Shown: positions 8,828 to 16,355 of the stretch, one piece after another
Position numbering within the stretch: the stretch's first letter is position 1
How the letters are laid out: every line of letters begins with the position of its first letter
Source of the DNA: Thalassolituus sp034111725
GTDB taxonomy: Bacteria; Pseudomonadota; Gammaproteobacteria; Pseudomonadales; Oceanobacteraceae
Assembly: GCF_034111725.1 (NCBI RefSeq)
Contig: NZ_JAWUWR010000081.1
Coordinates: 62,001-126,000 of the forward strand
Direction: 5' to 3'
DNA length: 64,000 bases
Notes under the pieces: generated by a model
The model's database searches: none
Told to the model about the DNA's origin: nothing
The model's input: the letters and a program-made list of their open reading frames with translations, nothing else
Program-made: the position numbers and the translations under genes

Positions 8828-10234
8828 ATGAGTAAGTCATATTGCTACACGCTGGGTAGCAAGACCTATCAATTTCGCAATCTTGCCGAGTTAATGGCAA
8901 AAGCAACGCCTGCGCGATCTGGTGATCGTTTAGCTGGAGTGATTGCGTTATCGGCAGAAGAACGTGCAGTCGCACAAATGACGTTGGCCGATGTGCCATT
9001 AACAACCTTTTTAAATGACGTACTTATTCCTTACGAGAGCGATGAAATAACCCGCCTTATTATTGATGAGCATGATGATAAAGCCTTTGCGCCTATTGCT
9101 CACTTAACGGTTGGCGATTTCCGTAATTGGCTGCTCAGTGATCATGCAACACCCAGTGTTTTAGCCAGTATTCGTATGGGTGTTACGCCAGAGATGGCCG
9201 CGGCTGTCAGTAAAATTATGCGCAACCAAGATTTAATTCTAGTTGCTAAAAAATGTCATGTTACTACTGCCTTTCGCAACACTATAGGTTTGCCGGGGCA
9301 CTTATCAACTCGTCTACAACCGAACCATCCAACCGATGATGTAAATGGAATAGCCGCCAGTATTTTAGATGGCTTGCTTTACGGTAGTGGTGACGCCGTT
9401 ATTGGTATTAATCCGGCAACAGATAACGTAGCGCAGGCAATTCAGCTCATGAATTTGATGAGTGATGTGATTGAGAAGTATGAAATTCCGACTCAATCCT
9501 GTGTGTTAACTCACGTTACTAATACCATTGAATGTATAGAAGCCGGAGCCCCGGTCGATTTAGTGTTTCAGTCTATCGGTGGTACTGAAGCAACGAATTC
9601 CAGTTTTGGTTTTAATTTAAATACCCTCGCTGAAGCCCAAGACGCCGCTCTGAGTTTACGACGCGGTAATGTCGGTAATAATGTTATGTACTTTGAAACA
9701 GGTCAGGGCAGTGCGTTGTCAGCTAATGCGCATCATGGTTTAGATCAACAAACCTGCGAAGTGCGCGCTTATGCTGTGGCACGAAAATTTAAACCTTTAT
9801 TGGTCAATACTGTTGTCGGCTTTATTGGCCCTGAATATTTATTCGACGGTAAAGAAATTACCCGTGCCGGACTAGAAGATCACTTCTGCGGAAAATTACT
9901 CGGTGTGCCAATGGGCTGCGATGTTTGCTACACCAATCATGCCGAAGCTGATCAAAATGATATGGACAACTTACTTACTTTATTAGGTGTTGCTGGCTGC
10001 TCGTTTATCATGGGGATTCCCGGTTCTGACGACATCATGCTGAATTATCAAACGACATCATTTCACGATGCGCTATATGTGCGTCGTGTGTTGGGCTCAC
10101 GTCCTGCCCCTGAGTTTGAACATTGGCTAACGAAAATGCAGATTATGAAAAATGCCAATCAGCATATTTTAAATGATTCATTACCTGAGCCTTTTGCACG
10201 TTCGCTAAAAGCTTTGCCGGGAGGTGGCTTGTGA
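8828..10234 (+). CDS. eutB: Ethanolamine ammonia-lyase, large subunit
   Basis: 468 residues, the usual EutB length (about 450-470). It forms the catalytic TIM barrel of the adenosylcobalamin-dependent lyase that turns ethanolamine into acetaldehyde and ammonia. Characteristic segments are RIGMGVTPE-like IRMGVTPEMAAAVSKIM, NTIGLPGHLSTRLQPNHP, FETGQGSALSANAHHG and GVPMGCDVCYTNHAEADQND. RBS TGAGGTG lies ahead of ATG 8828. It overlaps eutC by 4 bases, so the two subunits are translationally coupled. Confidence 0.97.
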   Translation: MSKSYCYTLGSKTYQFRNLAELMAKATPARSGDRLAGVIALSAEERAVAQMTLADVPLTTFLNDVLIPYESDEITRLIIDEHDDKAFAPIAHLTVGDFRNWLLSDHATPSVLASIRMGVTPEMAAAVSKIMRNQDLILVAKKCHVTTAFRNTIGLPGHLSTRLQPNHPTDDVNGIAASILDGLLYGSGDAVIGINPATDNVAQAIQLMNLMSDVIEKYEIPTQSCVLTHVTNTIECIEAGAPVDLVFQSIGGTEATNSSFGFNLNTLAEAQDAALSLRRGNVGNNVMYFETGQGSALSANAHHGLDQQTCEVRAYAVARKFKPLLVNTVVGFIGPEYLFDGKEITRAGLEDHFCGKLLGVPMGCDVCYTNHAEADQNDMDNLLTLLGVAGCSFIMGIPGSDDIMLNYQTTSFHDALYVRRVLGSRPAPEFEHWLTKMQIMKNANQHILNDSLPEPFARSLKALPGGGL

Positions 10235-11106
10235 GCGACATTAACGAACATGAAGAAAATGGCAAAGTCGTCAATAACCCATGGCGGCGCTTGCGCGAAT
10301 TTACCGATGCGCGAATCGGCTTAGGCCGTGCCGGTGTTAGTTTGCCCACCAAAGAGATGTTAGCTTTTCAGTTATCTCATGCTCAGGCGCGTGATGCAGT
10401 GCATTTTCCGCTGGATGCCGAAGCTATTTGCCGTGATATCAAAAGCTTACTAGGGCTAATTCCTAATCAAAAAACACTTGGTTTGCATAGCCAAGCCGTA
10501 GACAGAATCACGTATTTACAACGCCCCGACCAAGGCCGTGCACTGAGTGACGAGTCGCGGCAAAAACTAATTCAATTTATGGCTAATAACTTAGATAACA
10601 GCCCCACTGCGCCTCATGCTGAGCCTGAATACGATCTTGCTATTGTTGTTGTCGATGGACTGTCGTCGTTAGCGGTGCAAAAAAATGCGGTGCCGTTTAT
10701 TGAGCAGCTATCTGAACTACTAATAGCCGAAGATCAGCCATGGTCACTCTCACCGATCACCATTGTAGAGCAGGGCCGAGTAGCGATTGGGGATGATATT
10801 GGTGAGCTACTCAATGCCCGCGCGGTGTTGGTATTGATTGGTGAGCGTCCGGGGTTAAGTTCGCCCGACAGTTTAGGTTTATACCTAACATGGAATCCTA
10901 AATCGGGTCTTAACGACGCCAGTCGTAACTGTATTTCCAATATTCGTCCTGCCGGACTGCAATATCCAGAAGCTGCTCGTCGTGCTTTATATTTATTGCG
11001 CGAAGCTCGACGTTTGAAGCTTTCGGGCGTGAATCTAAAAGATCGTACTCAAGATGATGTTATTGAGCATCACGTTGAACAGAAGAACTTCCTGCTTTCT
11101 GAATAG
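10231..11106 (+). CDS. eutC: Ethanolamine ammonia-lyase, small subunit
   Basis: 291 residues starting at GTG 10231 inside the eutB stop, with GGGAGGTGG just upstream. Family features include the N-terminal DARIGLGRAG, the central DLAIVVVDGLSSLAVQ and the cobalamin-binding face with ERPGLSSPDSLGLYLTWNP. It pairs with EutB to bind adenosylcobalamin. No eutA reactivase, aldehyde dehydrogenase or microcompartment shell gene follows inside the window. Confidence 0.96.
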   Translation: MSDINEHEENGKVVNNPWRRLREFTDARIGLGRAGVSLPTKEMLAFQLSHAQARDAVHFPLDAEAICRDIKSLLGLIPNQKTLGLHSQAVDRITYLQRPDQGRALSDESRQKLIQFMANNLDNSPTAPHAEPEYDLAIVVVDGLSSLAVQKNAVPFIEQLSELLIAEDQPWSLSPITIVEQGRVAIGDDIGELLNARAVLVLIGERPGLSSPDSLGLYLTWNPKSGLNDASRNCISNIRPAGLQYPEAARRALYLLREARRLKLSGVNLKDRTQDDVIEHHVEQKNFLLSE

Positions 11107-11170
11107 AGCGGGATGGCTTTTTACCCATTTAAAAACTGATTTAAAAATTGCACAGAAAAGAGGGTTAATC

Positions 11171-12574
11171 ATGTCGAATGAAAATCAAGAGTATCTTGCC
11201 AAACGGCAATTAAAGCGCGGCACAGCAGGCTGGATTCTTCTAGCAGGCTTAGGTGTTTCATATGTTATTTCCGGTGATTTCGCCGGTTGGAACTTTGGTA
11301 TTGCCGAAGCCGGTTGGGGTGGTTTTGCTATCGCTGCGGTATTAATGGCGATTATGTATTTAACCTTAGTGCTGTCGCTGGCAGAAATGTCGGCAGCGAT
11401 TCCGGCCGCTGGCGGCGGTTATAGCTTCGCTCGTCAAGCAATGGGGCCTGCCGGTGGATATATGACTGGGTTAGCCGTTTTAATCGAATATGCCTTAGCG
11501 CCTGCCGCTATCGTCATATTTATCGGGTCTGCGGTGGAGTCTTTAATTGGGGTGAATGGCCCCTGGGTATATGCCGCATTTTATTTAGTATTCGTCGGTA
11601 TTCATTTGGCGGGTGTGGGGGAAGCATTAAAAGTTATGATGGTGATCAGCGGCTTGGCCGTATTCGCAATTATTGCGACGGGCGTTGCCCTTATTCCAAG
11701 TTTTGATTCTGCGTTGCTATTTGATATTGCCGCTACCGATGCGGCCGGCGCAAGCGAGATGTTGCCACTTGGTTGGTACGGTGTTTGGGCAGCCTTACCT
11801 TTTGCTATGTGGTTATTCTTAGCGGTAGAAGGTGTACCTTTGGCGGCTGAAGAAGCCAAAGATCCGGGTAAAGATGTACCTAAAGGGATTATCGGAGCCA
11901 TGATTTTCTTGTTATTTACCGCGCTACTGGTAGTCGTGTTAGTGCCGGGTGCCGCAGGTGCTACGGCAATGGGGGCAAGTGCGGTGCCTCTAGTGGATGC
12001 ATTGAATGCAACAGGTAATGCAAGTTTAGCGACCTTAGTAAACGTGCTTGGTCTGGCAGGTTTGGTTGCCTCTTTCTTCTCAATTATCTATGGCTATAGC
12101 CGTTTGGTGTTTGCATTGTCGCGTGCGGGTTATTTACCAAAAGCGTTATCGGTAACGACTGAACGTAAAGTGCCAGCGCGCGCTTTAATCGTACCAGGTA
12201 TTTTTGGCTTCTTAGCCTCGTTAAGTGGCGAAGGTGACCTTATGTTGGCGATGGCGGTTGTTGGTGCAACTGTGTCTTATGCGTTAATGGCGCTTAGCCA
12301 TATTTTATTGCGTATTAAACAACCTGAGTTAGTGCGCCCTTATAAAACCCCAGGTGGTGTTGTCACTTCTGGTATTGCTTTGGTCTTGTCTTTGATTGCC
12401 TTAACGGGTGTCTATGCTTTTGATCCGCGCGCATTCTTCTTCACCATCGTATTGTTCGTCATTGGTGCCGCTTACTATTTTGGTTATAGCAGTAAGCACT
12501 TAGTCGCTAAATCAGCGGATGAAGAGTTTGCTATGTTGGCTGAAGCTGAGTCGGATTTGGCAGTTGCCGGATAA
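11171..12574 (+). CDS. eat: Ethanolamine permease, APC superfamily
   Basis: 467 residues from ATG 11171 (RBS GAGGGT); an in-frame start 117 bp upstream would add a hydrophilic tail lying inside eutC. About 12 membrane helices. The opening KRGTAGWILLAGLGVSYVISG and the WGGFAIAAVLMAIMYL and AAGGGYSFARQAMGP motifs are those of the ethanolamine transporter (Eat) subgroup of amino-acid permeases. It is placed 64 bp after eutC and ends before a terminator, completing an uptake-plus-cleavage operon. Confidence 0.9.
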   Translation: MSNENQEYLAKRQLKRGTAGWILLAGLGVSYVISGDFAGWNFGIAEAGWGGFAIAAVLMAIMYLTLVLSLAEMSAAIPAAGGGYSFARQAMGPAGGYMTGLAVLIEYALAPAAIVIFIGSAVESLIGVNGPWVYAAFYLVFVGIHLAGVGEALKVMMVISGLAVFAIIATGVALIPSFDSALLFDIAATDAAGASEMLPLGWYGVWAALPFAMWLFLAVEGVPLAAEEAKDPGKDVPKGIIGAMIFLLFTALLVVVLVPGAAGATAMGASAVPLVDALNATGNASLATLVNVLGLAGLVASFFSIIYGYSRLVFALSRAGYLPKALSVTTERKVPARALIVPGIFGFLASLSGEGDLMLAMAVVGATVSYALMALSHILLRIKQPELVRPYKTPGGVVTSGIALVLSLIALTGVYAFDPRAFFFTIVLFVIGAAYYFGYSSKHLVAKSADEEFAMLAEAESDLAVAG

Positions 12575-12602
12575 ATCAGAAATTTTAAATTATCTCTACT
12601 TC

Positions 12603-12628
12603 AAGGCCGCTATTAGCGGCCTTTTTTT
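12603..12628 (+). terminator. Terminator after the ethanolamine operon
   Basis: Stem GGCCGC/GCGGCC with loop TATTA, followed by T7, 28 bp after the permease stop. Confidence 0.9.
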
Positions 12629-12698
12629 GAATTTTAGTTCGGTCGGGAAAGTGGTGTTATGCTAGTCGTCACTCTCAGATAGTTTGAATGGATATTCC

Positions 12699-13181
12699 AT
12701 GGCAGAACGTATTTCGATTTTCGTAGATGTGCAAAACATTTACTACACCACACGTCAGACCTTCGGTCGTCATTTTAACTATCAGGCATTTTGGGATGAA
12801 ATTACTCAAGGCCGAGAGGTAGTGCGTGCCGTCGCTTATGCCATTGATCGTGGCGATGCCGCGCAGATGAACTTTCAACGTATCCTGCATCAAATTGGTT
12901 TTGAAGTACGGCTAAAACCTTTTATTCAACGTCGTGATGGTTCTGCTAAGGGCGATTGGGATGTTGGTATTACCATAGATTTGCTCGATGCAGCACCTAA
13001 GTCGGATCTCGTTGTATTGCTATCTGGTGATGGTGACTTTGATTTAGCACTCGAACGTGTGAAACGAGATGGTGCTAAAACGATAGTGTATGGCGCGGCA
13101 GCATTAACGGCTCAGTCACTCATTAATGCTGCGGATGAGTTTGTGTCGATTAGTGAGTCATTATTGTTAGGGCGTAAGTAA
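12699..13181 (+). CDS. NYN-domain (LabA/DUF88-like) protein
   Basis: 160 residues from ATG 12699; a TTG at 12684 in frame is a less likely start. The whole protein is one NYN domain of the PIN-like nuclease fold: IFVDVQNIYY with the first acidic residue, GDWDVGITIDLLDA in the middle, and LLSGDGDFDLALERVKRDG near the end, which together place the acidic metal site. Relatives are predicted RNases of LabA/VPA0450-type families. It sits alone between a terminator and a convergent gene; function unknown. Confidence 0.85.
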   Translation: MAERISIFVDVQNIYYTTRQTFGRHFNYQAFWDEITQGREVVRAVAYAIDRGDAAQMNFQRILHQIGFEVRLKPFIQRRDGSAKGDWDVGITIDLLDAAPKSDLVVLLSGDGDFDLALERVKRDGAKTIVYGAAALTAQSLINAADEFVSISESLLLGRK

Positions 13182-13226
13182 ACTCTCGCATTCAGTTGCT
13201 CGACTATTTTTGTTGTAACGTCGCGT

Positions 13227-13643
13227 TTAACTATCGCTTTGATATTCCTCAAATACCGGCAAATCTCCTGATTCACACGACCATTCTATGCGTGAAGTCC
13301 AAAAAATATGTGCTTGTGGTTTCATTGCTGGGGCGCTATCTAAAGTGCCCGCTGGTATAACGGCAATCCCCATGTTCGGGCGAATCTTTGGTAGCGGGCT
13401 TCCGCATTCGCTGCAAAAATAATTGGTAAAGCGCTCCGCTTCCGGCACCTTAAAATGCTTAATGAGATGTTCGCCCTTCGTCCACTGATAACTTTCTAGC
13501 TCGACCATTAAGTTTGATGCATTGCCGGTTCCGCTAGCTTTGCGACAGCGACTGCAATGGCAGTGGTAAAAGCGTATAGGGTTGCCATTGATTTGATAGC
13601 GAACTAATCCGCATAAACAACCTCCGGTAAAAGATGTCGTCAT
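13227..13643 (-). CDS. GFA-family zinc protein (CENP-V/GFA domain)
   Basis: 138 residues. The zinc-binding cysteines of the glutathione-dependent formaldehyde-activating fold are all present: GGCLCG (about residues 8-12), HCHCSRCRKASG (about 27-38) and YFCSECGSPL (about 75-84). Many members with this fold do not act on formaldehyde, so the activity is open. RBS AGGAGAA precedes ATG 13643. Confidence 0.88.
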   Translation of the reverse strand: MTTSFTGGCLCGLVRYQINGNPIRFYHCHCSRCRKASGTGNASNLMVELESYQWTKGEHLIKHFKVPEAERFTNYFCSECGSPLPKIRPNMGIAVIPAGTLDSAPAMKPQAHIFWTSRIEWSCESGDLPVFEEYQSDS

Positions 13644-13727
13644 CGTATTCTCCTGTTGTTAGCCAACTAGATTTGACCTCATTGAGCGTTAAGGCCTTTT
13701 ACAGCCTTAGTATCCTAGCTCAATAAC

Positions 13728-13741
13728 TTGATTTAGATCAG
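13728..13741. promoter_or_regulatory. FNR/ANR-like box
   Basis: TTGAT-TTAG-ATCAG matches the TTGAT-N4-ATCAA consensus at 9 of 10 fixed bases. It lies 85 bp upstream of the GFA gene and 254 bp upstream of the reductase. A role in oxygen control of an oxygen-dependent hydroxylase would make sense but is inference. Confidence 0.35.
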
Positions 13742-13938
13742 TGTTCTTAGCATAAAAATTCTCGCGTTAGATCAGTGGCTGGCACGGGCTGACAGAGTGC
13801 TGCAACGAGGTCTATAACCGCGCAGATTCTCTATTTCTTATCTCCTAGTAAGACATTTTGGTCACTAATACGGCCATAAAATTCTATTGAAGCCGTCGTC
13901 TGTGGCGAGAAATAACCTTACCCAATACAATTCTCATG

Positions 13939-13981
13939 GTAGGATTGTCCTACAATAATACAGGATAGGAACTATTCCTAT
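13939..13981. promoter_or_regulatory. Two adjacent palindromic operators
   Basis: GTAGGA-TTG-TCCTAC at 13939-13953 and ATAGGAA-CTA-TTCCTAT at 13965-13981 are both perfect inverted repeats sharing the TAGGA/TCCTA half-site. Their centres are 27 bp apart and the second ends 14 bp before the reductase start. They overlap the likely promoter and ribosome-site region, suggesting repression. No regulator gene is adjacent. Confidence 0.55.
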
Positions 13982-13995
13982 GTGTGGGGATATCC

Positions 13996-15045
13996 ATGTT
14001 TGGTCTATTTAAATCGGCTCAACCAAGCAAATTAACCATCGAAGGCATTGATGGTGAGTTTGAGGTGAAGCCAAAGGAAACCATTTTGGCCGCGGCGCTG
14101 CGGCAGGGCGTGCGCTTTCCTCACAGTTGTCGTGTGGGTGGATGCGCAACATGCAAATGCCAGCTAAAAATTGGAAAGGTCAAAGAACTAACATCTGCCG
14201 CTTATATTCTTAGCAAAGAAGATTTGGATCAGTCGTATATTTTGGGTTGCCAGTCGATTCCCAAAGGGGATGTGACCATTCGAATTGATAGTTTGGTTGA
14301 CGGCGTAGGTGCGGCTCCAGTGGCTACCGCTGGACGAATTATTGGCAAAGATAAATTAACTCACGACATCGTAAAAATTGATGTTGAGTTAGATAACTCG
14401 ATGACCTATCTAGCTGGGCAATACGCTTTGTTATCAGTACCTGGATTAATTGATGCGCCGCGTAGTTATTCGTTCGCAACACCAACGGGTAATCAGGGTG
14501 GACGATACCTGACATTTTTTATTCGCGAAGTTGCGGGTGGTGAAATGTCGACTTGGATGAATGAAAGCGCCGAGACAGGTCAATCTATTGTAGTTGAAGG
14601 GCCTTATGGCGATTTTTATCTGCGCAATAGTGATAAGCCATTAATTTTGATCGCTGGTGGCAGTGGTTTGGCTCCTATATTGGCCATTCTTGAAGATGCC
14701 TTGCAGTTTAAAAATCCGCGTGATGTCACTTTCTTATTTGGTGCGCGTACTCAAAACGATTTGTACTGCTTAGATCAAATTATTCGTATCCAAGATAACT
14801 GGGCGGGTAAGTTTGAATTTATTCCAGTTCTATCGGCAGAGTCTGAAGAATCAGACTGGCAGGGTGAGCGCGGTTTTATTACCGAGTCACTGAAGCGTTT
14901 TGCCGGCCCTAATAAACAAGCATACCTCTGTGGTCCTCCGCCTATGTTGGATGCGGCTGAAGCAGTTTTAAACGACGCTGGAATATCGATAAACGATGTT
15001 TTTAGCGACAAGTTCTTAGACCGCTCTTACGGAACTAGTAAGTAA
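13996..15045 (+). CDS. XylA-like ferredoxin/NAD(P)H reductase component
   Basis: 349 residues from ATG 13996 (GGGGA five bases upstream; a GTG 12 bases earlier is the alternative). The N-terminal plant-type 2Fe-2S ferredoxin domain has C45, C50, C53 and C85. An FAD domain with RSYSFATP and an NAD(P) domain with GGSGLAPI and YLCGPPPMLDAA follow. Length and order match XylA, the electron-transfer subunit of xylene monooxygenase (about 350 residues). It lies 26 bp ahead of a XylM/AlkB-like gene, so it should feed electrons to that enzyme. Confidence 0.92.
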   Translation: MFGLFKSAQPSKLTIEGIDGEFEVKPKETILAAALRQGVRFPHSCRVGGCATCKCQLKIGKVKELTSAAYILSKEDLDQSYILGCQSIPKGDVTIRIDSLVDGVGAAPVATAGRIIGKDKLTHDIVKIDVELDNSMTYLAGQYALLSVPGLIDAPRSYSFATPTGNQGGRYLTFFIREVAGGEMSTWMNESAETGQSIVVEGPYGDFYLRNSDKPLILIAGGSGLAPILAILEDALQFKNPRDVTFLFGARTQNDLYCLDQIIRIQDNWAGKFEFIPVLSAESEESDWQGERGFITESLKRFAGPNKQAYLCGPPPMLDAAEAVLNDAGISINDVFSDKFLDRSYGTSK

Positions 15046-15071
15046 AAATTTATAAATAACAGGGAAAAATT

Positions 15072-16232
15072 ATGTTTCATTATTTGAAGTATTTCTTATT
15101 TCATCTTATCGGACTAGCTGCCGCATCGGTTCTATTCTTAGGTGAAGGTTGGGTTATCTACGGTCTAATTGGTCTGTTCTCTGGCTATATTATTCTCGAT
15201 GCAATATTAGGGGATGATACAAGCACCCCGAATTTTAAGCATCCGGGAGTGTTAACTATTCAATTGTGGTTCGCTCTGCCGATACTTAGCTTAATCGTCT
15301 TTGCATTTATTTGGCAGGTTAGCGCGACGGATGTATTGGGTGCAGGGGCATTTATTCAATCCCAGACGGGTATTGATGTACTGGCGAATCGTGCAGCTGG
15401 CGGCGTAGGAGTCGCAGTTTCCGCGGTCATTATTACCGGTTTAATGATAGGTTTGATTGGTACAATCACGGCTCATGAGCTGACTCACCGTACGTGGGAT
15501 CCTGTTTCTATGTTCATTGGACGTTGGTTATTGGCTTTTAGCTTTGATGTTGCCTTTGCCGTCGAACATGTTTATGGCCATCACCGTTATGTGAGCACGA
15601 CTAAAGATCCAGCGACTGCGCCGCGCGGACGAAATGTTTATTTCCACATTTTAAGTTCAACTATTCGCGGTAATATCAGTGCGTTAGAGTTAGAAAAAGA
15701 ACGTTTAAATAAGCTGGGTAAATCCGTTATATCATTCCGTAACTCTGTACTTCGCGGTTATTTGATGAGTGCGTTTATTGTTGCGTTAGCGTATTTAGCT
15801 GGCGGCGTTGAAGCAATGCTACTGTTTGTTGCTGCGGGCTTGGCGGGTAAATCTCTGTTGGAAATTGTGAATTACATGGAACACTATGGCATGGTACGTA
15901 ATCCTGAGACGACGCCAGTACAGCCGCGCCATTCATGGAATACTAATAAGCGTTTCAGCTCTTGGAGTATGTTTAATTTAACTCGTCATTCGCATCATCA
16001 TGCTCAAGGTGAAGTGCCGTATCAGGATCTGCGTCCGTATCCTGATGCACCTATGATGATCAATGGTTATTTGACCACTATTGTCGTCGCTTTGATTCCG
16101 CCTCTATGGCATGCCTTAATGACTCCAAAAGTTCAACATTGGGATAAACATTACGCAAGCGAGGAAGAAAGAAAATTAGCGAAAGAAGCAAATGCTAAGA
16201 GTGGTATTCGAAGCCTTATGAAGGCCGCCTAA
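15072..16232 (+). CDS. XylM/AlkB-family membrane di-iron monooxygenase
   Basis: 386 residues, several membrane helices, and the full set of histidine boxes: HELTH (135-139), EHVYGHH (165-171), NYMEHYG (267-273) and RHSHHH (305-310). The C-terminal segment LIPPLWHALMTPKVQHWDKHYA closely resembles the XylM tail as I remember it, while the EHVYGHH and NYMEHYG boxes look more like AlkB. Pairing with a XylA-like reductase, and not with a rubredoxin, favours a XylMA-type alkyl-arene or alkane hydroxylase at the inner membrane. The substrate is not determined by sequence. A terminator follows directly. Confidence 0.9.
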   Translation: MFHYLKYFLFHLIGLAAASVLFLGEGWVIYGLIGLFSGYIILDAILGDDTSTPNFKHPGVLTIQLWFALPILSLIVFAFIWQVSATDVLGAGAFIQSQTGIDVLANRAAGGVGVAVSAVIITGLMIGLIGTITAHELTHRTWDPVSMFIGRWLLAFSFDVAFAVEHVYGHHRYVSTTKDPATAPRGRNVYFHILSSTIRGNISALELEKERLNKLGKSVISFRNSVLRGYLMSAFIVALAYLAGGVEAMLLFVAAGLAGKSLLEIVNYMEHYGMVRNPETTPVQPRHSWNTNKRFSSWSMFNLTRHSHHHAQGEVPYQDLRPYPDAPMMINGYLTTIVVALIPPLWHALMTPKVQHWDKHYASEEERKLAKEANAKSGIRSLMKAA

Positions 16233-16253
16233 GCTGTAATTTGATCGTATCAA

Positions 16254-16280
16254 GGCTCCGTCAACTGATGGAGCTTTTTT
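16254..16280 (+). terminator. Terminator after the monooxygenase operon
   Basis: Stem GGCTCC/GGAGC-type with a loop of about ten bases, then T6, 22 bp after the hydroxylase stop. Confidence 0.8.
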
Positions 16281-16355
16281 GTCTCTGCTCTAACAGCACT
16301 AGCCCTTAGCCGCTAAACCTCCTACCATTCGGGTTTTACAGTCGGAAACCCGCGC

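Larger units (their letters stand above)
13644..13995. other. Intergenic region ahead of the monooxygenase operon
   Basis: 352 bp without a supportable gene. It holds a near-perfect FNR/ANR box and, close to the reductase start, two palindromes listed separately. Two TACAAT -10-like hexamers (13926-13931 and 13951-13956) are visible; no convincing -35 partner was found. Confidence 0.6.
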
